In this document: positions 1 through 14,500 of the stretch, one piece after another
How positions within the stretch are numbered: the first letter of the stretch is position 1
Layout: every line of letters starts with the position of its first letter
Made by a program: the position numbers and the translations under genes
Notes under the pieces: generated by a model
What the model was told of the DNA's origin: nothing
Seen by the model: only the letters and a program-made list of their open reading frames with translations
Database searches by the model: none
Assembly (NCBI GenBank): GCA_964036045.1
Contig: OZ038385.1
Coordinates: 38,143,218 to 38,207,217 of the forward strand
Source of the DNA: Eutreptiella sp. 'Long Island Sound 2002'
Taxonomy: Eukaryota > Euglenozoa > Euglenophyceae > Eutreptiales > Eutreptiaceae
DNA length: 64,000 nucleotides
Direction of reading: 5' to 3'

Positions 1-3000
1 TTCCGCAAGCACCGGAACATGTTCTGGACCCACCGGAACATGTTCCAGAACCACCGGAACATGTTCCGGGAGCACCAGAACATGTTCCGGAACCACCGGA
101 ACATGTTCCGGGAGCACCGGAACATGTTCCGGAACCACCAGAACATGTTCCGGAACCACCGGAACATGTTCCGGGAGCACCGGAACATGTTCCGGAACCA
201 CCGGAACATGTTCCGGCAGCACCGGAACATGTTCCGGAACCACCGGAACATGTTCCGCAACCACCGGAACATGTTCCGGGAACACAGGAACATGTTCCGG
301 AACCACCGGAAGATGTTCCGGCAGCACCGGAACATGTTCCGGAACCACCGGAAGATGTTCCGGGAGAACCGGAACATGTTCCGGAACCACCGGAACATGT
401 TCCGGAACCACCGGAACATGTTCCGGGACCACCGGAACATGTTCCGGAACCACCGGAACATGTTCCGGAACCACCGGAAGATGTTCCGGGAGAACCGGAA
501 CATGTTCCGGAACCACCGGAACATGTTCCGGAACCACCGGAACATGTTCCGGAACCACCGGAACATGTTCCGGGACCACCGGAACATGTTCCGAAACCAC
601 CGGAACATGTTCCGGAACCATCGGAAGATGTTCCGGGAGAACCGGAACATGTTCCGGAACCACCGGAACATGTTCCGGGACCGCCGGAACATGTTCTGGA
701 ACCACCGGAACATGTTCCGTAACCACCGGAACATGTTCCGGGAGCACCGGAACATGTTCCGGAACCACCGGAACATGTTCCGAAACCACCGGAACATGTT
801 CCGCAAGCACCGGAACATGTTCCGGAACCACCGGAACATGTTCCGAAACCACCGGAACATCTTCCGGGACCACCGGAACATGTTCCGGAAGCACCGGAAC
901 ATGTTCCGCAAGCACCGGAACATGTTCCGGGACCACCGGAACACGTTCCGGGAGCCCCGGAACATGTTCCGGGACCACCGGAACACTTTCCGGAAGCACC
1001 GGAACATGTTCCGGGAGCACCGGAACATGTTCCGGAACCACCGGAACCTGTTCCGGCAGCACCGGAACATGTTCCGGAACCACCGGAAGATGTTCCGGGA
1101 GAACCGGAACACGTTCTGGGACCACCGGAACATGTTCCGGAACCACCGGAACATGTTCCGGAACCACCGGAACATGTTCCGGAACCACCGGAACATGTTC
1201 CGCAAGCACCCGAACATGTTCCGGAAGCACCGGAACATGTTCCGCAAGCACCGGAACATGTTCCGGGACCACCGGAACATGTTCCGGAACCACCGGAACA
1301 TGTTCCGGAAACACCAGAACATGTTCCGGAACCAGCGGAACATGTTCCGGAAGCACCGGAACATGTTCCGCGACCACCGGAACATGTTCCGGGACCACCG
1401 GAACATGTTCCGGAAGCACCGGAACATGTTCCGCGACCACCGGAACATGTTCCGGAAGCACCGGAACATGTTCCGCAAGCACCCGAACATGTTTCCGGAC
1501 CACCAGAACATGTTCCGGGAGCACCGGAACATGCTCCGGAACCACCGGATCATGTTCCGGGACCACCGGAACATGTTCCGGAACCACCGGAACATGTTCC
1601 GGAACCACCGGAAGATGTTCCGCAAGAACCGGAACATGTTCCGGAACCACCGGAACGTGTTCCAGAACCACCGGAACATGTTCCGGCAGCACCGGAACAT
1701 GTGCCGGGACCACCGGAACATGTTCCGGAACCAGCGGAACATGTTCCGGGACCACCGGAACATGTTCCGGAACCACCGGAACATGTTCCGGGACCACCGG
1801 AACATGTTCCGGCAGCACCGGAACATATTCCGGAACCACCGGAAGATGTTCCGGGAGAACCGGAACATGTTCCGGGACCACCGGAACATGTTCCGGAACC
1901 ACCGGAACATGTTCCAGAACCACCGGAACATGTTCCGGGACCACCGGAACATGTTCTGGAACCACCGGAACATGTTCCGGAACCACCGGTACATGTTCCG
2001 GGACCACCAGAACATGTTCCGGAACCACCGGAACATGTTCCGGAACCACCGGAACATCTTCCGGAACCACCGGAACATGTTCCGGCACCACCGGAACATG
2101 TTCCGGGACCGCCGGAACATGTTCCGGAACCACCGGAATATGTTCCGTAACCACCGGAAGATGTTCCGGGAGCACCGGAACATGTTCCGGAACCACCGGA
2201 ACATGTTCCGAAACCACCGGAACATGTTCCGCAAGCACCGGAACATGTTCCGGAACCACCGAAAGAAGTTCCGGGAGCACCGGAACATGTTCCGGGACCA
2301 CCGGAACATGTTGCGGAATCAGCGGAACATGTTCCGGAAGCACCGGAACATGTTCCGGAAGCACCGAAACATGTTCCGGGACCACCGGAACATGTTCCGG
2401 AACCGCCGGAACCTGTTCCGGCAGCACCAGAACATGTTCCGGAACCACCGGAAGATGTTCCGGGAGAACCGGAACACGTTCCGGGACCACCGGAACATGT
2501 TCCGGAACCACCGGAACATGTTCCGGAACCACCGGAACATGTTCCGCAAGCACCCGAACATGTTCCGGAAGCACCAGAACATGTTCCGCAAGCACCGGAA
2601 CATGTTCCCGGACCACCAGAACATGTTCCGGGAGCACCGGAACATGTTCCGGAACCACTGGAACATGTTCCGGAACCACCGGAACATGTTCCGGGAGCAC
2701 CGGAACATGTTCCGGAAAAACCGGAACATGTTCCGGACTTACCGGAACATGTTCCGGAACATGTTCCGGTACCACCGGAACATGTTCCGGGACCACCAGA
2801 ACATGTTCCGGAACCACCGGAACATGTTCCGGAACCAACGGAACATGCTCCGGAACCACCGGAACATGTTCTGGGAGCACCGGAACATGTTCCGGAACCA
2901 CCGGAACATGTTCCGGAACCACCAGAACATGTTCCGGAACCACCGGAAGATGTTCCGGCAGCACCGGAACATGTTCCGGAACCACCGGAAGATGTTCCGG

Positions 3001-5707
3001 GAGCACCGGAACATGTTCCGGAACCACTGGAACATGTTCCGGAACCACCGGAACATGTTCCGGCAACACCGGAACATGTTCCGGAACCACCGGAAGATGT
3101 TCCGGGAGAACCGGAACATGTTCCGGAACCACCGGAACATGTTCCGGAACCAGCGGAACATGTTCCGGGACCACCGGAACATGCTCCGGAACCACCGGAA
3201 CATGTTCCGGGACCACCGGAACATGTTCCGGCAGCACCGGAACATGTTCCGGAACCACCAGAACATGTTCCGGGACCACCGGAACATGTTGCGGAATCAG
3301 CGGAACATGTTCCGGAAGCACCGGAACATGTTCAGGGAGCACCGGAACATGTTCCGGGAGCACCGGAACATGTTCCGCGACCACCGGAACATGTTCCCGG
3401 ACCACCAGAACATGTTCCGGGAGCACCGGAACATGCTCCGGAACCACCGGAACATGTTCCGGGACCACCGGAACATGTTCCGGAACCACCGGAACATGTT
3501 CCGGAACCACCGGAAGTTGTTCCGGAACCACCGGAAGATGTTCCGCAAGAACCGGAACATGTTCCGGAACCACCGGAACGTGTTCCGGAACCACCGGAAC
3601 ATGTTCCGGCAGCACCGGAACATGTGCCGGGACCACCGGAACATGTTCCGGAACCAGCGGAACATGTTCCGGGACCACCGGAACATGTTCCGGAAGCACC
3701 GGAACATGTTCCGGGACCAGCGGAACATGTTCCCGAAGCACCGGAACATGTTCCGCAAGCACCGGAACATGTTCCGGGACCACCGGAACATGTTCCGGAA
3801 CCACCGGAACATGTTCCGGGACCACCCGAACATGTTCCGGCAGCACCGGAACATGTTCCGGAACCACCGGAAGATGTTCCGGGCAAACCGGAACATGTTC
3901 TGGGACCACCGGAACATGTTCCGGAACCACTGGAACATGTTCCGGAAGCACCGGAACATGTTCCGCAAGCACCGGAACATGTTCCCGGACCACCGGAACA
4001 TGTTCCGGGAGCACCGGAACATGTTCCTGAACCACCGGAAGATGTTCCGGGAGAACCGGAACATGTTCTGGAACCACCGGAACATGTTTTAGCAGCACCG
4101 GAACATGTTCCGGAACCACCGGAAGATGTTCCGGGAGAACCGGAACATGTTCCGGGACCACCGGAACATGTTCCGGAACCACCGGAACATGTTCCGGAAG
4201 CACCGGAACATGTTCCGGAAGCACCGGAACATGTTCCGCGACCACCGGAACATGTTCCGGAAGCACCGGAACATGTTCCGCAAGCACCGGAACATGTTCC
4301 CGGACCACCGGAACATGTTCCGGGAGCACCGGAACATCTTCTGGGAGCACCGGAACATGTTCCGGAACCACCGGAAGATGTTCCGGAACCACCGGAACAT
4401 GTTCCGGAACCACCGGAAGATGTTCCGGGAGCACCGGAACATGTTGCGGAACCACCGGAAGATGTTCCGGGACCACCGGAACATGTTGCGGCAGCACCGG
4501 AACATGTTCCGGAACCACCGGAAGATTTTCCGGGAGAACCGGAACATGTTCCGGGACCACCGGAACATGTTCAGGAACCACCGGAACATGTTCCGGAACC
4601 ACCGGAACATGTTCCGCGACCACCGGAACATGTTCTGGAAGCACCGGAGCATGTTCCGCAAGCACCAGAACATGTTCCCGGACCACCGGAACATGTTCCG
4701 GGAGCACCGGAACATGTTCCGGAACCACCGGAGGATGTTCCGGGAGAAGCGGAACATGTTCTGGAACGACCGGAACATGTTCCGGAACCAGCGGAACATG
4801 TTCCAGGACCACCGGAACATGTTCCGGAAGCACCGGAACATGTTCCGCAAGCACCGGAACATGTTCCGGGACCACCGGAACATGTTCCGGGAGCACCGGA
4901 ACATGTTCCGGTACCACCGGAACATGTTCCGGGACCACCGGAACATGTTCTGGCAGCACCGGAACATGTTCCGGAACCACCGGAAGATGTTCTGGGAGAA
5001 CCGCAACATGTTCCGGGACCACCGGAACATGTTCCGGAACGACCGGAACATGTTCCCGGCCCACCGGAACATGTTCCGGGAGCACCGGAACATGTTCTGG
5101 GAGCACCGGAACATGTTCCAGAACCACCGGAAGATGTTCCGGGAGAACCGGAACATGTTTTGGAACCACCGGAACATGTTCCGGCAGCACCGGAACATGT
5201 TCCCGAACCAGCGGAACATGTTCCGGGAGCGGCGGAACATGTTCCGGAACCACCGGAACATGTTGCGGAAGCACCGGAACATGTTCCCGGACCACCGGAA
5301 CATGTTCCGGAACCACCGGAACATGTTCCGGCAGCACCGGAACATGTTCCCGGACCACCGGAACATGTTCCGGGAGCACCGGAACATGTTGCGGAACCAC
5401 CGGAAGATGTTCCGGGAGAACCGGAACATGTTCTGGAACCACCGAAACATGTTCCGCAAGCACCGGAACATGTTCTCGGACCACCGGAACATGTTCCGGG
5501 AGCACCGGGACATGTTCCGGGAGCACCGGAACATGTTCCGGAACCACCGGAAGATGTTCCGGGAGCACCGGAACATGTTGCGGAACCACCGGAAGATGTT
5601 CCGGGAGAACCGGAACATGTTCCGGGACCACGGGAACATGTTCCGGAACCTCCGGAACATGTTCCGGAACAACCGGAACATGTTCCGGAACAACCGGAAC
5701 ATGTTCC

Positions 5708-5868
5708 GGTTCTGCCGGAACATCTTCCGGTGGTTCCGCAACATGTTCCGGTGCTCCCGGAACATCTTCCGGTGGTTCCGGAATATGTTCCGGTGCTCCC
5801 GGAACATGTTCCGGTGCTCCCGGAACATGTTCCGGTACTTCCGGAACATGTTCCGGTGCTTGCGGAAC
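5708..5868 (-). repeat. Run of satellite units with inverted spacers
   Basis: Here the spacers read TGGTT, TGCTC, TACTT and TGCTT, the reverse complements of AACCA, GAGCA, AAGTA and AAGCA. The palindromic cores continue with unbroken 21-bp spacing across both junctions. The outer units are in the usual orientation. Confidence 0.9.
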
Positions 5869-8800
5869 ATGTTCGGGGACCACCGGAACATGTTCCGGAA
5901 CTACCGGAACATGTTCTGGGACCACCGGAACATGTTTCGGAAGCACCGGAACATGTTCCGCAAGCACTGGAACATGTTCCGGGAGCACCGGAACATGTTC
6001 CGGGAGCACCGGAACATGTTCCGGAAGCACCGGAACATGTTCCGCAAGCACCGGAACATGTTCCGGGAGCACCGGAACATGTTCCGGGACCACCGGAACA
6101 TGTTCCGGGACCACCAGAAGATGTTGCGGAAGCACCGGAACATGTTCCGGGACCACCGGAACATGTTCCGGAACCTCCGGAGCATGTTCCGGGACCACCG
6201 GAACATGTTCCAGAACCACCGGAACATGTTCCGGAACCACCGGAACATGTTCCGGAAGCACCGGAACATGTTCCGCAAGCACCGGAACATGTTCCGGGAG
6301 CACCGGAACATGTTCCGGGACCACCGGAACATGTTCCGGGAGCACCAGAACATGTTCCGGAACCACCGGAACATGTTCCGGGACCACCGGAACATGTTCC
6401 GGGACCACCGGAACATGTTGCGGAAGCACCGGAACATGTTCCGGGACCACCGGAACATGTTCCGGAACCACCGGAGCATGTTCCGGAACCACCGGAACAT
6501 GTTCCGGAACCACCGGAACATGTTCCGGGAGCACCGGAACATGTTCCGGAACCACCGGAACATGTTCCGGGACCACCGGAACATGTTCCGGGACCACCGG
6601 AACATGTTTCTGAAGCACCGGAACTATGTTCCGGGACCACCGGAACATGTTCCGGAACCACCGGAGCATGTTCCGGGACCACCGGAACATGTTCCGGAAG
6701 CACCGGAACATGTTCCGGGACCACCGGAACATGTTCCGGAAGCACCGGAACATGTTCCGGGACCACCGGAACATGTTCCGGGACCACCGGAACATGTTCC
6801 GGAAGCACCGGAACATGTTCCGCAAGCACCGGAACATGTTCCGGGAACACCGGAACATGTTCCGGAACCACCGGAACATGTTCCGGAACCACCGGAACAT
6901 GTTCCCGAACCACCGGAAGATGTTCCGGGAGCACCGGAACATGTTCCGGAACCACCGGAACATGATCCGGCAGCACCGGAACATGTTCCGGAACCACCGG
7001 AACATGTTCCGGGACCACCGGAACATGTTCGACCACCGGAACATGTTCCGGAAGCACCGGAACATGTTCCGGGACCACTGGAACATGTTCCGGAACCACC
7101 GGAACATGTTCCGGAACCACCGGAACATGTTCCGGGACCACCGGAACATATTCCGGGAGCACCGGGACATGTTGCGGAACCACCGAAGTATGTTCCGGGA
7201 CCACCGGAACATGTTCCGGAACCACCGGAACATGTTCCGGAAGCACCGGAACATGTTCCGGGACCACCAGAACATGTTCTGGAAGCACCGGAACATGTTC
7301 CGCAAGCACCGGAACATGTTCCAGGACCACCGGAACATGTTCCGGGAGCACCGGAACATGTTCCGGGACCACCGGAACATGTTCCGGAACCACCGGACAT
7401 GTTCCGGAACCACCGGAACATCTTCCGGGAGCACCGGAACATGTTCCGGAACCACCGGAAGATGTTCCGGGAGCACCGGAACATGTTCCGGAACCACCAG
7501 AACATGTTCCGGAACCACCGGAACATGTTCCGCAAGCACCGGAACATGTTCCGGAACCACCGGAACATGTTCCGGAACCACCGGAACATGTTCCGGGAAC
7601 ACCGGAACATGTTCCGAAACCACCGGAACATGTTCCGGGACCACCGGAACATGTTCGGGAACCACCGTAACATGTTCCGGAAGCACCGTAACATGTTCCG
7701 GAAGCACCGGAACATGTTCCGGAACCACCGGAACATGTTCCGGAACCACCGGAACATGTTCCGGAAGCACTGGAACGTGTTTCGCAAGCACCGGAACATG
7801 TTCTGGGAGCACCGGAACATGTTCCGGCAGCACCGGAACATGTTCCAGGACCGACGGAACATGTTCCGAGACCACCAGAACATGTTCCGGGACCACCGGA
7901 ACATGTTCCGGGAGCACCGGAACATGTTCTGGAACCACCGGAACATCTTCCGGGAGCACTGGAACATGTTCCGGAACCACCGGAACATGTTCCGGAAGCA
8001 CCGGAACATGTTCCGAGACCACCAGAACATGTTCCGGAAGCACCAGAACATGTTCCGGGAGCACCGGAACATGTTCCGGAACCACCGGAACATCTTCCGG
8101 GAGCACCGGAACATGTTCCGGAACCACCGGAACATCTTCCGGGAGCACCGGAACATGTTCCGGAACCACCGGAACATGTTCCGGAACCACCGGAAGATGT
8201 TCCGGGACCACCGGAACATGTTCCGCAAGCACCGGAACATGTTCCGGAACCACCGGAACATGTTCCGGGAGCACCGGAACATGTTCCGGAACCACCGGAA
8301 CATGTTCCGCAAGCACCGGAACATGTTCCGGAACCACCGGAACATGTTCTGGAACCACCGGAACATGTTCCGGGACCACCGGAACATGTTCCTGAAGCAC
8401 CGGAACATGTTCCGGGACCACCGGTACATGTTCCGGAACCACCGGAGCATGTTCCGGGACCACCGGAACATGTTCCGGAACCACCGGAACATGTTCCGGA
8501 ACCACCGGAACATGTTCCGGGACCAGCAGAACATGTTCCGGAACCACCGAAACATGTTCCGGAACCACTGGTGCATGTTCGGGGACCACCGGAACATGTG
8601 CCGGAACCACCGGAACATGTTCCGGAAGCACCGGAACATGTTCCGAGACCACCAGAACATGTTCCGCGACCACCGGAACATCTTCCGGGAGCACCGGAAC
8701 ATGTTCCGGAACCACCGGAACCTCTTCCGGGAGCACCGGAACATGTTCTGGAACCACCGGAACATGTTCCGGAACCACCGGAAGATGTTCCGGGACCACC

Positions 8801-10640
8801 GGAACATGTTCCGCAAGCACCGGAACATGTTCTGGCAGCACCGGAACATGTTCCAGAACCACCGGAACATGTTCCGGAACCACCGGAACATGTTCCGGAA
8901 CCACCGGAACATGTTCCGGAACCACCGGAACATGTTCCGGAACCACCGGAACATGTTCCGGAACCACCGGAACATGTTCCGCAAGCACCGGAACATGTTC
9001 CAGAACCACCGGAACATGTTCCGGAACCACCGGAACATGTTCCGGGACCACCGGAACATGTTCCTGAAGCACCGGAAGATGTTCCGGGACCACCGGAACA
9101 TGTTTCGGAACCACCGGAGCATGTGCCGGGACCACCGGAACATGTTCTGGAACCACCGGAACATGTTCCGGAAGCACCGGAACATGTTCCGGGACCACCA
9201 GAACATGTTCCGGAAGCACCGGAACATGTTCCGCAAGCACCGGAACATGTTCTGGGACCACCGGAACATGTTCCGGAACCACCGGAACATCTTCTGGGAG
9301 CACCGGAACATGTTCCGGAACCACCGGAACATGTCCCGGGACCACCGGAACATGTTCCAGCACCACCGCAACATGTTCCGGAACCACCGGAACATTGTCC
9401 GGAACCACCGGAACATGTTTCGGGACCACCGGAACATGTTCCGGGACCACCGGAACATGTTCCGGAACCAGCGGAACATGTTCCGGAACCAGCGGAACAT
9501 GTTCCGGGAGCACCGGAACATGTTCCGGAACCACAGGAACATGTTCCGGGACCACCGGAACATGTTCCGGAAGCACCGGAACATGTTCCGCAAGCACCAG
9601 AACATGTTCCGGGAGCACCGGAACATGTTCCGGAACCACCGGAGCATGTTCCGGGACCACCGGAACATGTTCCGGAAGCACGGGAACATGTTCCGCAAGC
9701 ACCGGAACATGTTCCGGGAGCACCGGAACATGTTTCGCAAGCACCGGAACATGTTCCGGGACCACCGGAACATGTTCCAGAACCACCGGAACATGTTCTG
9801 GAACCACCGGAACATGTTCCGGGAGCACCGGAACATGTTCCGGAACCACCGGAACATGTTCCGGGAGCACCGGAATATGTTCCGGGACCACCCGAACATG
9901 TTCCGGGACCACCGGAACATGTTCCGGAAGCACCGGAACATGTTCCGGGACCACCGGAACATGTTCCGGAACCACCGGAGCATGTTCCGGGACCACCGGA
10001 ACATGTTCTGGAACCAGCGGAACATGTTCCGGAAGCACCGGAACATGTTCCGCAACCAGCGGAACATGTTCCGGAACCATCGGAACATGTTCCGGGACCT
10101 CCGGAACATGTTCCGGAAGCACCGGAACATGTTCCGGGAGCACCGGAACATGTTCCGGGACCACCGGAACATGTTCCGGAAGCACCGGAACATGTTCCGC
10201 AAGCACCGGAACATGTTCCAGGAACACCGGAACATGTTCCGGAAGCACCGGAAGATGTTCCGGAACCACCGGAAGATGTTCCGGGAGCACCGGAACATGT
10301 TCCGAAACCACCGGAACATGATCCGGCAGCACCGGAACATGTTCCAGAACCACCGGAACATGTTCCGGGACCACCGGAACATGTTCCGGAAGCACCGGAA
10401 CATGTTCCGGGACCACCGGAACATGTTCCGGAACCACCGGAACATGTTCCGCGACCACCGGAACATGTTCCGGAACCACCGGAAGATGTTCCGGGAGCAC
10501 CGGAACATGTTCCGGAACCAGCGGAACATGTTCCGGAACCACCGGAACATGTTCCGGAACCACCGGAACATGTTCCGGAACCACCGGAACATGTTCCGGA
10601 AGCACCGGAACATGTTCCGGGACCACCGGAAGATGTTCCG

Positions 10641-11564
10641 GGAGCACCGGAACATGTTCCGGAACCAGCGGAACATGTTCCGGAACCACCGGAACATGTT
10701 CCGGAACCACCGGAACATGTTCCGGGACCACCGGAACATGTTCCGGAACCACCGGAACATGTTCCCGAAGCACCGGAACATGTTCCGGGACCACCGGAAC
10801 ATGTTCCGGGAACACCGGAACATGTTCCGAAACCACCGGAACATGTTCCGGGACCATCGGAACATGTTCGGGAACCACCGTAACATGTTCCGGAAGCACC
10901 GGAACATGTTCCGGGAGCACCGGAACATGTTCCGGAAGCACCGGAACATGTTCCGGGAGCACCGGAACATGTTCCGGAACCACCGGAACATGTTCCGGAA
11001 CCACCGGAACATGTTCCGGAACCAGCGCAACATGTTCCGGGACCACCAGAACATGTTCCGGGACCACCAGAACATGTTCCGGAACCACCGGAACCTCTTC
11101 CGGGAGCACCGGAACATGTTCCGGAACCAGCGGAACATGTTCCGGAACCACCGGAACATGTTCCGGAACCACCGGAACATGTTCCGGGACCACCGGAACA
11201 TGTTCCGGAACCACCGGAACATGTTCCCGAAGCACCGGAACATGTTCCGGGACCACCGGAACATGTTCCGGGAACACCGGAACATGTTCCGAAACCACCG
11301 GAACATGGTCCGGGACCATCGGAACATGTTCGGGAACCACCGTAACATGTTCCGGAAGCACCGGAACATGTTCCGGGAGCACCGGAACATGTTCCGGAAG
11401 CACCGGAACATGTTCCGGGAGCACCGGAACATGTTCCGGAACCACCGGAACATGTTCCGGAACCACCGGAACATGTTCCGGAACCAGCGGAACATGTTCC
11501 GGGACCACCAGAACATGTTCCGGGACCACCAGAACATGTTCCCGAAGCACCGGAACATGTTCCG
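10641..11564. repeat. 462-bp higher-order duplication (22 units) in tandem
   Basis: The spacer order and private variants of 10641-11102 recur at 11103-11564, an offset of 462 bp. Shared markers include a core starting TTCG followed by a spacer ending CCGTAAC, and paired CCAGAAC units. A third copy begins near 13581 (offset 2940 bp) but has lost one unit, since later markers sit at offset 2919 bp. Confidence 0.85.
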
Positions 11565-14500
11565 GGACCACCGGAACATGTTCCGGAACCACCGGAACAT
11601 GTTCCGAAACCACCGGAACATGTTCCGGAAGCACCGGAACGTGTTCTGCAAGCACCGGAACATGTTCTGGGAGCACCGGAACATGTTCCGCAAGCACCGG
11701 AACATTTTCCGGGACCGACGGAACATGTTCCGAGACCACCAGAACATGTTCCGGGACCACCGGAACATGTTCCGGGAGCACCGGAACATGTTCCGAAACC
11801 ACCGGAACATCTTCTGGGAGCACCGGAACATGTTTTGGAACCACCGGAACATGTTCCGGAAGCACCGGAACATGTTCCGAGACCACCAGAACATGTTCCG
11901 GAAGCACCGGAACATGTTCCGGGAGCACCGGAGCATGTTCCGGAACCACCGGAACATCTTCCGGGAGCACCGGAACATGTTCCGGAACCACCGGAACATC
12001 TTCCGGGAGCACCGGAACATGTTCCGGAACCACTGGTGCATGTTCGGGGACCACCGGAACATGTGCCGGAACCACCGGAACATGTTCCGGAAGCACCGGA
12101 ACATGTTCCGAGACCACCAGAACATGTTCCGCGACCACCGGAACATCTTCCGGGAGCACCGGAACATGTTCCGGAACCACCGGAACATCTTCCGGGAGCA
12201 CCGGAACATGTTCCGGAACCACCGGAACATCTTCCGGGAGCACCGGAACATGTTCTGGAACCACCGGAACATGTTCCGGAACCACCGGAAGATGTTCCGG
12301 GACCACCGGAACATGTTCCGCAAGCACCGGAACATGTTCCGGAACCACCGGAACATGTTCCGGGAGCACCGGAACATGTTCCGGAACCACCGGAACATGT
12401 TCCGCAAGCACCGGAACATGTTCCAGAACCACCGGAACATGTTCCGGAACCACCGGAACATGTTCCGGGACCACCGGAACATGTTCCTGAAGCACCGGAA
12501 GATGTTCCGGGACCACCGGAACATGTTCCGGAACCACCGGAGCATGTGCCGGGACCACCGGAACATGTTCCGGAACCACCGGAACATGTTCCGGAAGCAC
12601 CGGAACATGTTCCGGGACCACCAGAACATGTTCCGGAAGCACCGGAACATGTTCCGCAAGCACCGGAACATGGTCCGGGACCACCGGAACATGTTCCGGA
12701 ACCACCGGAACATCTTCCGGGAGCACCAGAACATGTTCCGGGACCACCGGAACATGTTCCGGGACCACCGGAACATGTTCTGGAACCACCGGAACATGTT
12801 CCGGGAGCACCGGAACATGTTCCGGAACCACCAGAACATGTTCCGGGACCACCGGAACATGTTCCGGGACCACCCGAACATGTTCCGGGACCACCGGAAC
12901 ATGTTCCGGAAGCACCGAAACATGTTCCGGGACCACCGGAACATGTTCCGGAACCACCGGAGCATGTTCCGGGACCACCGGAACATGTTCCCGAACCACC
13001 GGAACATGTTCCGGAAGCACCGGAACATGTTCCGCAACCAGCGGAACATGTTCCGGAAGCACCGGAACATGTTCCGGGACCACCGGAACATGTTCCGGAA
13101 GCACCGGAACATGTTCCGGGAGCACCGGAACATGTTCCGGGACCACCGGAACATGTTCCGGAAGCACCGGAACATTTTCCGCAAGCACCGGAACATGTTC
13201 CAGGAACACCGGAACATGTTCCGGAACCACCGGAACATGTTCCGGAAACACCGGAAGATGTTCCGGAACCACCGGAAGATGTTCCGGGACCACCGGAACA
13301 TGTTCCGGAAGCACCGGAACATGTTCCGGGACCACCGGAATATGTTCCGGAACCACCGGAACATGTTCCGGGACCACCAGAACATGTTCCGGAAGCACCG
13401 GAACATGTTCCGCAAGCACCGGAACATGTTCCGGGACCACCGGAACATGTTCCGGGAGCACCGGAACATGTTCCGGGACCACCGGAACATGTTCCGGGAG
13501 CACCGGAACATGCTCCGGAACCACCGGAACATCTTCCGGGAGCACCGGAAAATGTTCCGGAACCACCGGAAGATGTTCCGGGAGCACCGGAACATGTTCC
13601 GGAACCAGCGGAACATGTTCCGGAACCACCGGAACATGTTCCGGAACCACCGGAACATGTTCCGGGACCACCGGAACATGTTCCCGAAGCACCGGAACAT
13701 GTTCCGGGACCACCGGAACATGTTCCGGGAACACCGGAACATGTTCCGAAACCACCGGAACATGTTCCGGGACCATCGGAACATGTTCGGGAACCACCGT
13801 AACATGTTCCGGAAGCACCGGAACATGTTCCGGGAGCACCGGAACATGTTCCGAAAGCACCGGAACATGTTCCGGGAGCACCGGAACATGTTCCGGAACC
13901 ACCGGAACATGTTCCGGAACCACCGGAACATGTTCCGGAACCAGCGGAACATGTTCCGGGACCACCAGAACATGTTCCGGGACCACCAAAACATGTTCCC
14001 GAAGCACCGGAACATGTTCCGGGACCACCGGAACATGTTCCGGAACCACCGGAACATGTTCCGAAACCACCGGAACATGTTCCGGAAGCACCGGAACGTG
14101 TTCTGCAAGCACCGGAACATGTTCTGGGAGCACCGGAACATGTTCCGCAAGCACCGGAACATGTTCCGGGACCGACGGAACATGTTCCGAGACCACCAGA
14201 ACATGTTCCGGGACCACCGGAACATGTTCCGGGAGCACCGGAACATGTTCCGAAACCACCGGAACATGTTCCGGGAGCACCGGAACATGTTCCGGAACCA
14301 CCGGAGCATGTTCCGGAAGCACCGGAACATGTTCCGAGACCACCAGAACATGTTCCGGAAGCACCGGAACATGTTCCGGAACCACCGGAACATGTTCCGG
14401 AACCACCGGAAGATGTTCCGGGACCACCGGAACATCTTCCGGGAGCACCGGAACATGTTCCGGAACCACCGGAACATCTTCCGGGAGCACCGGAACATGT

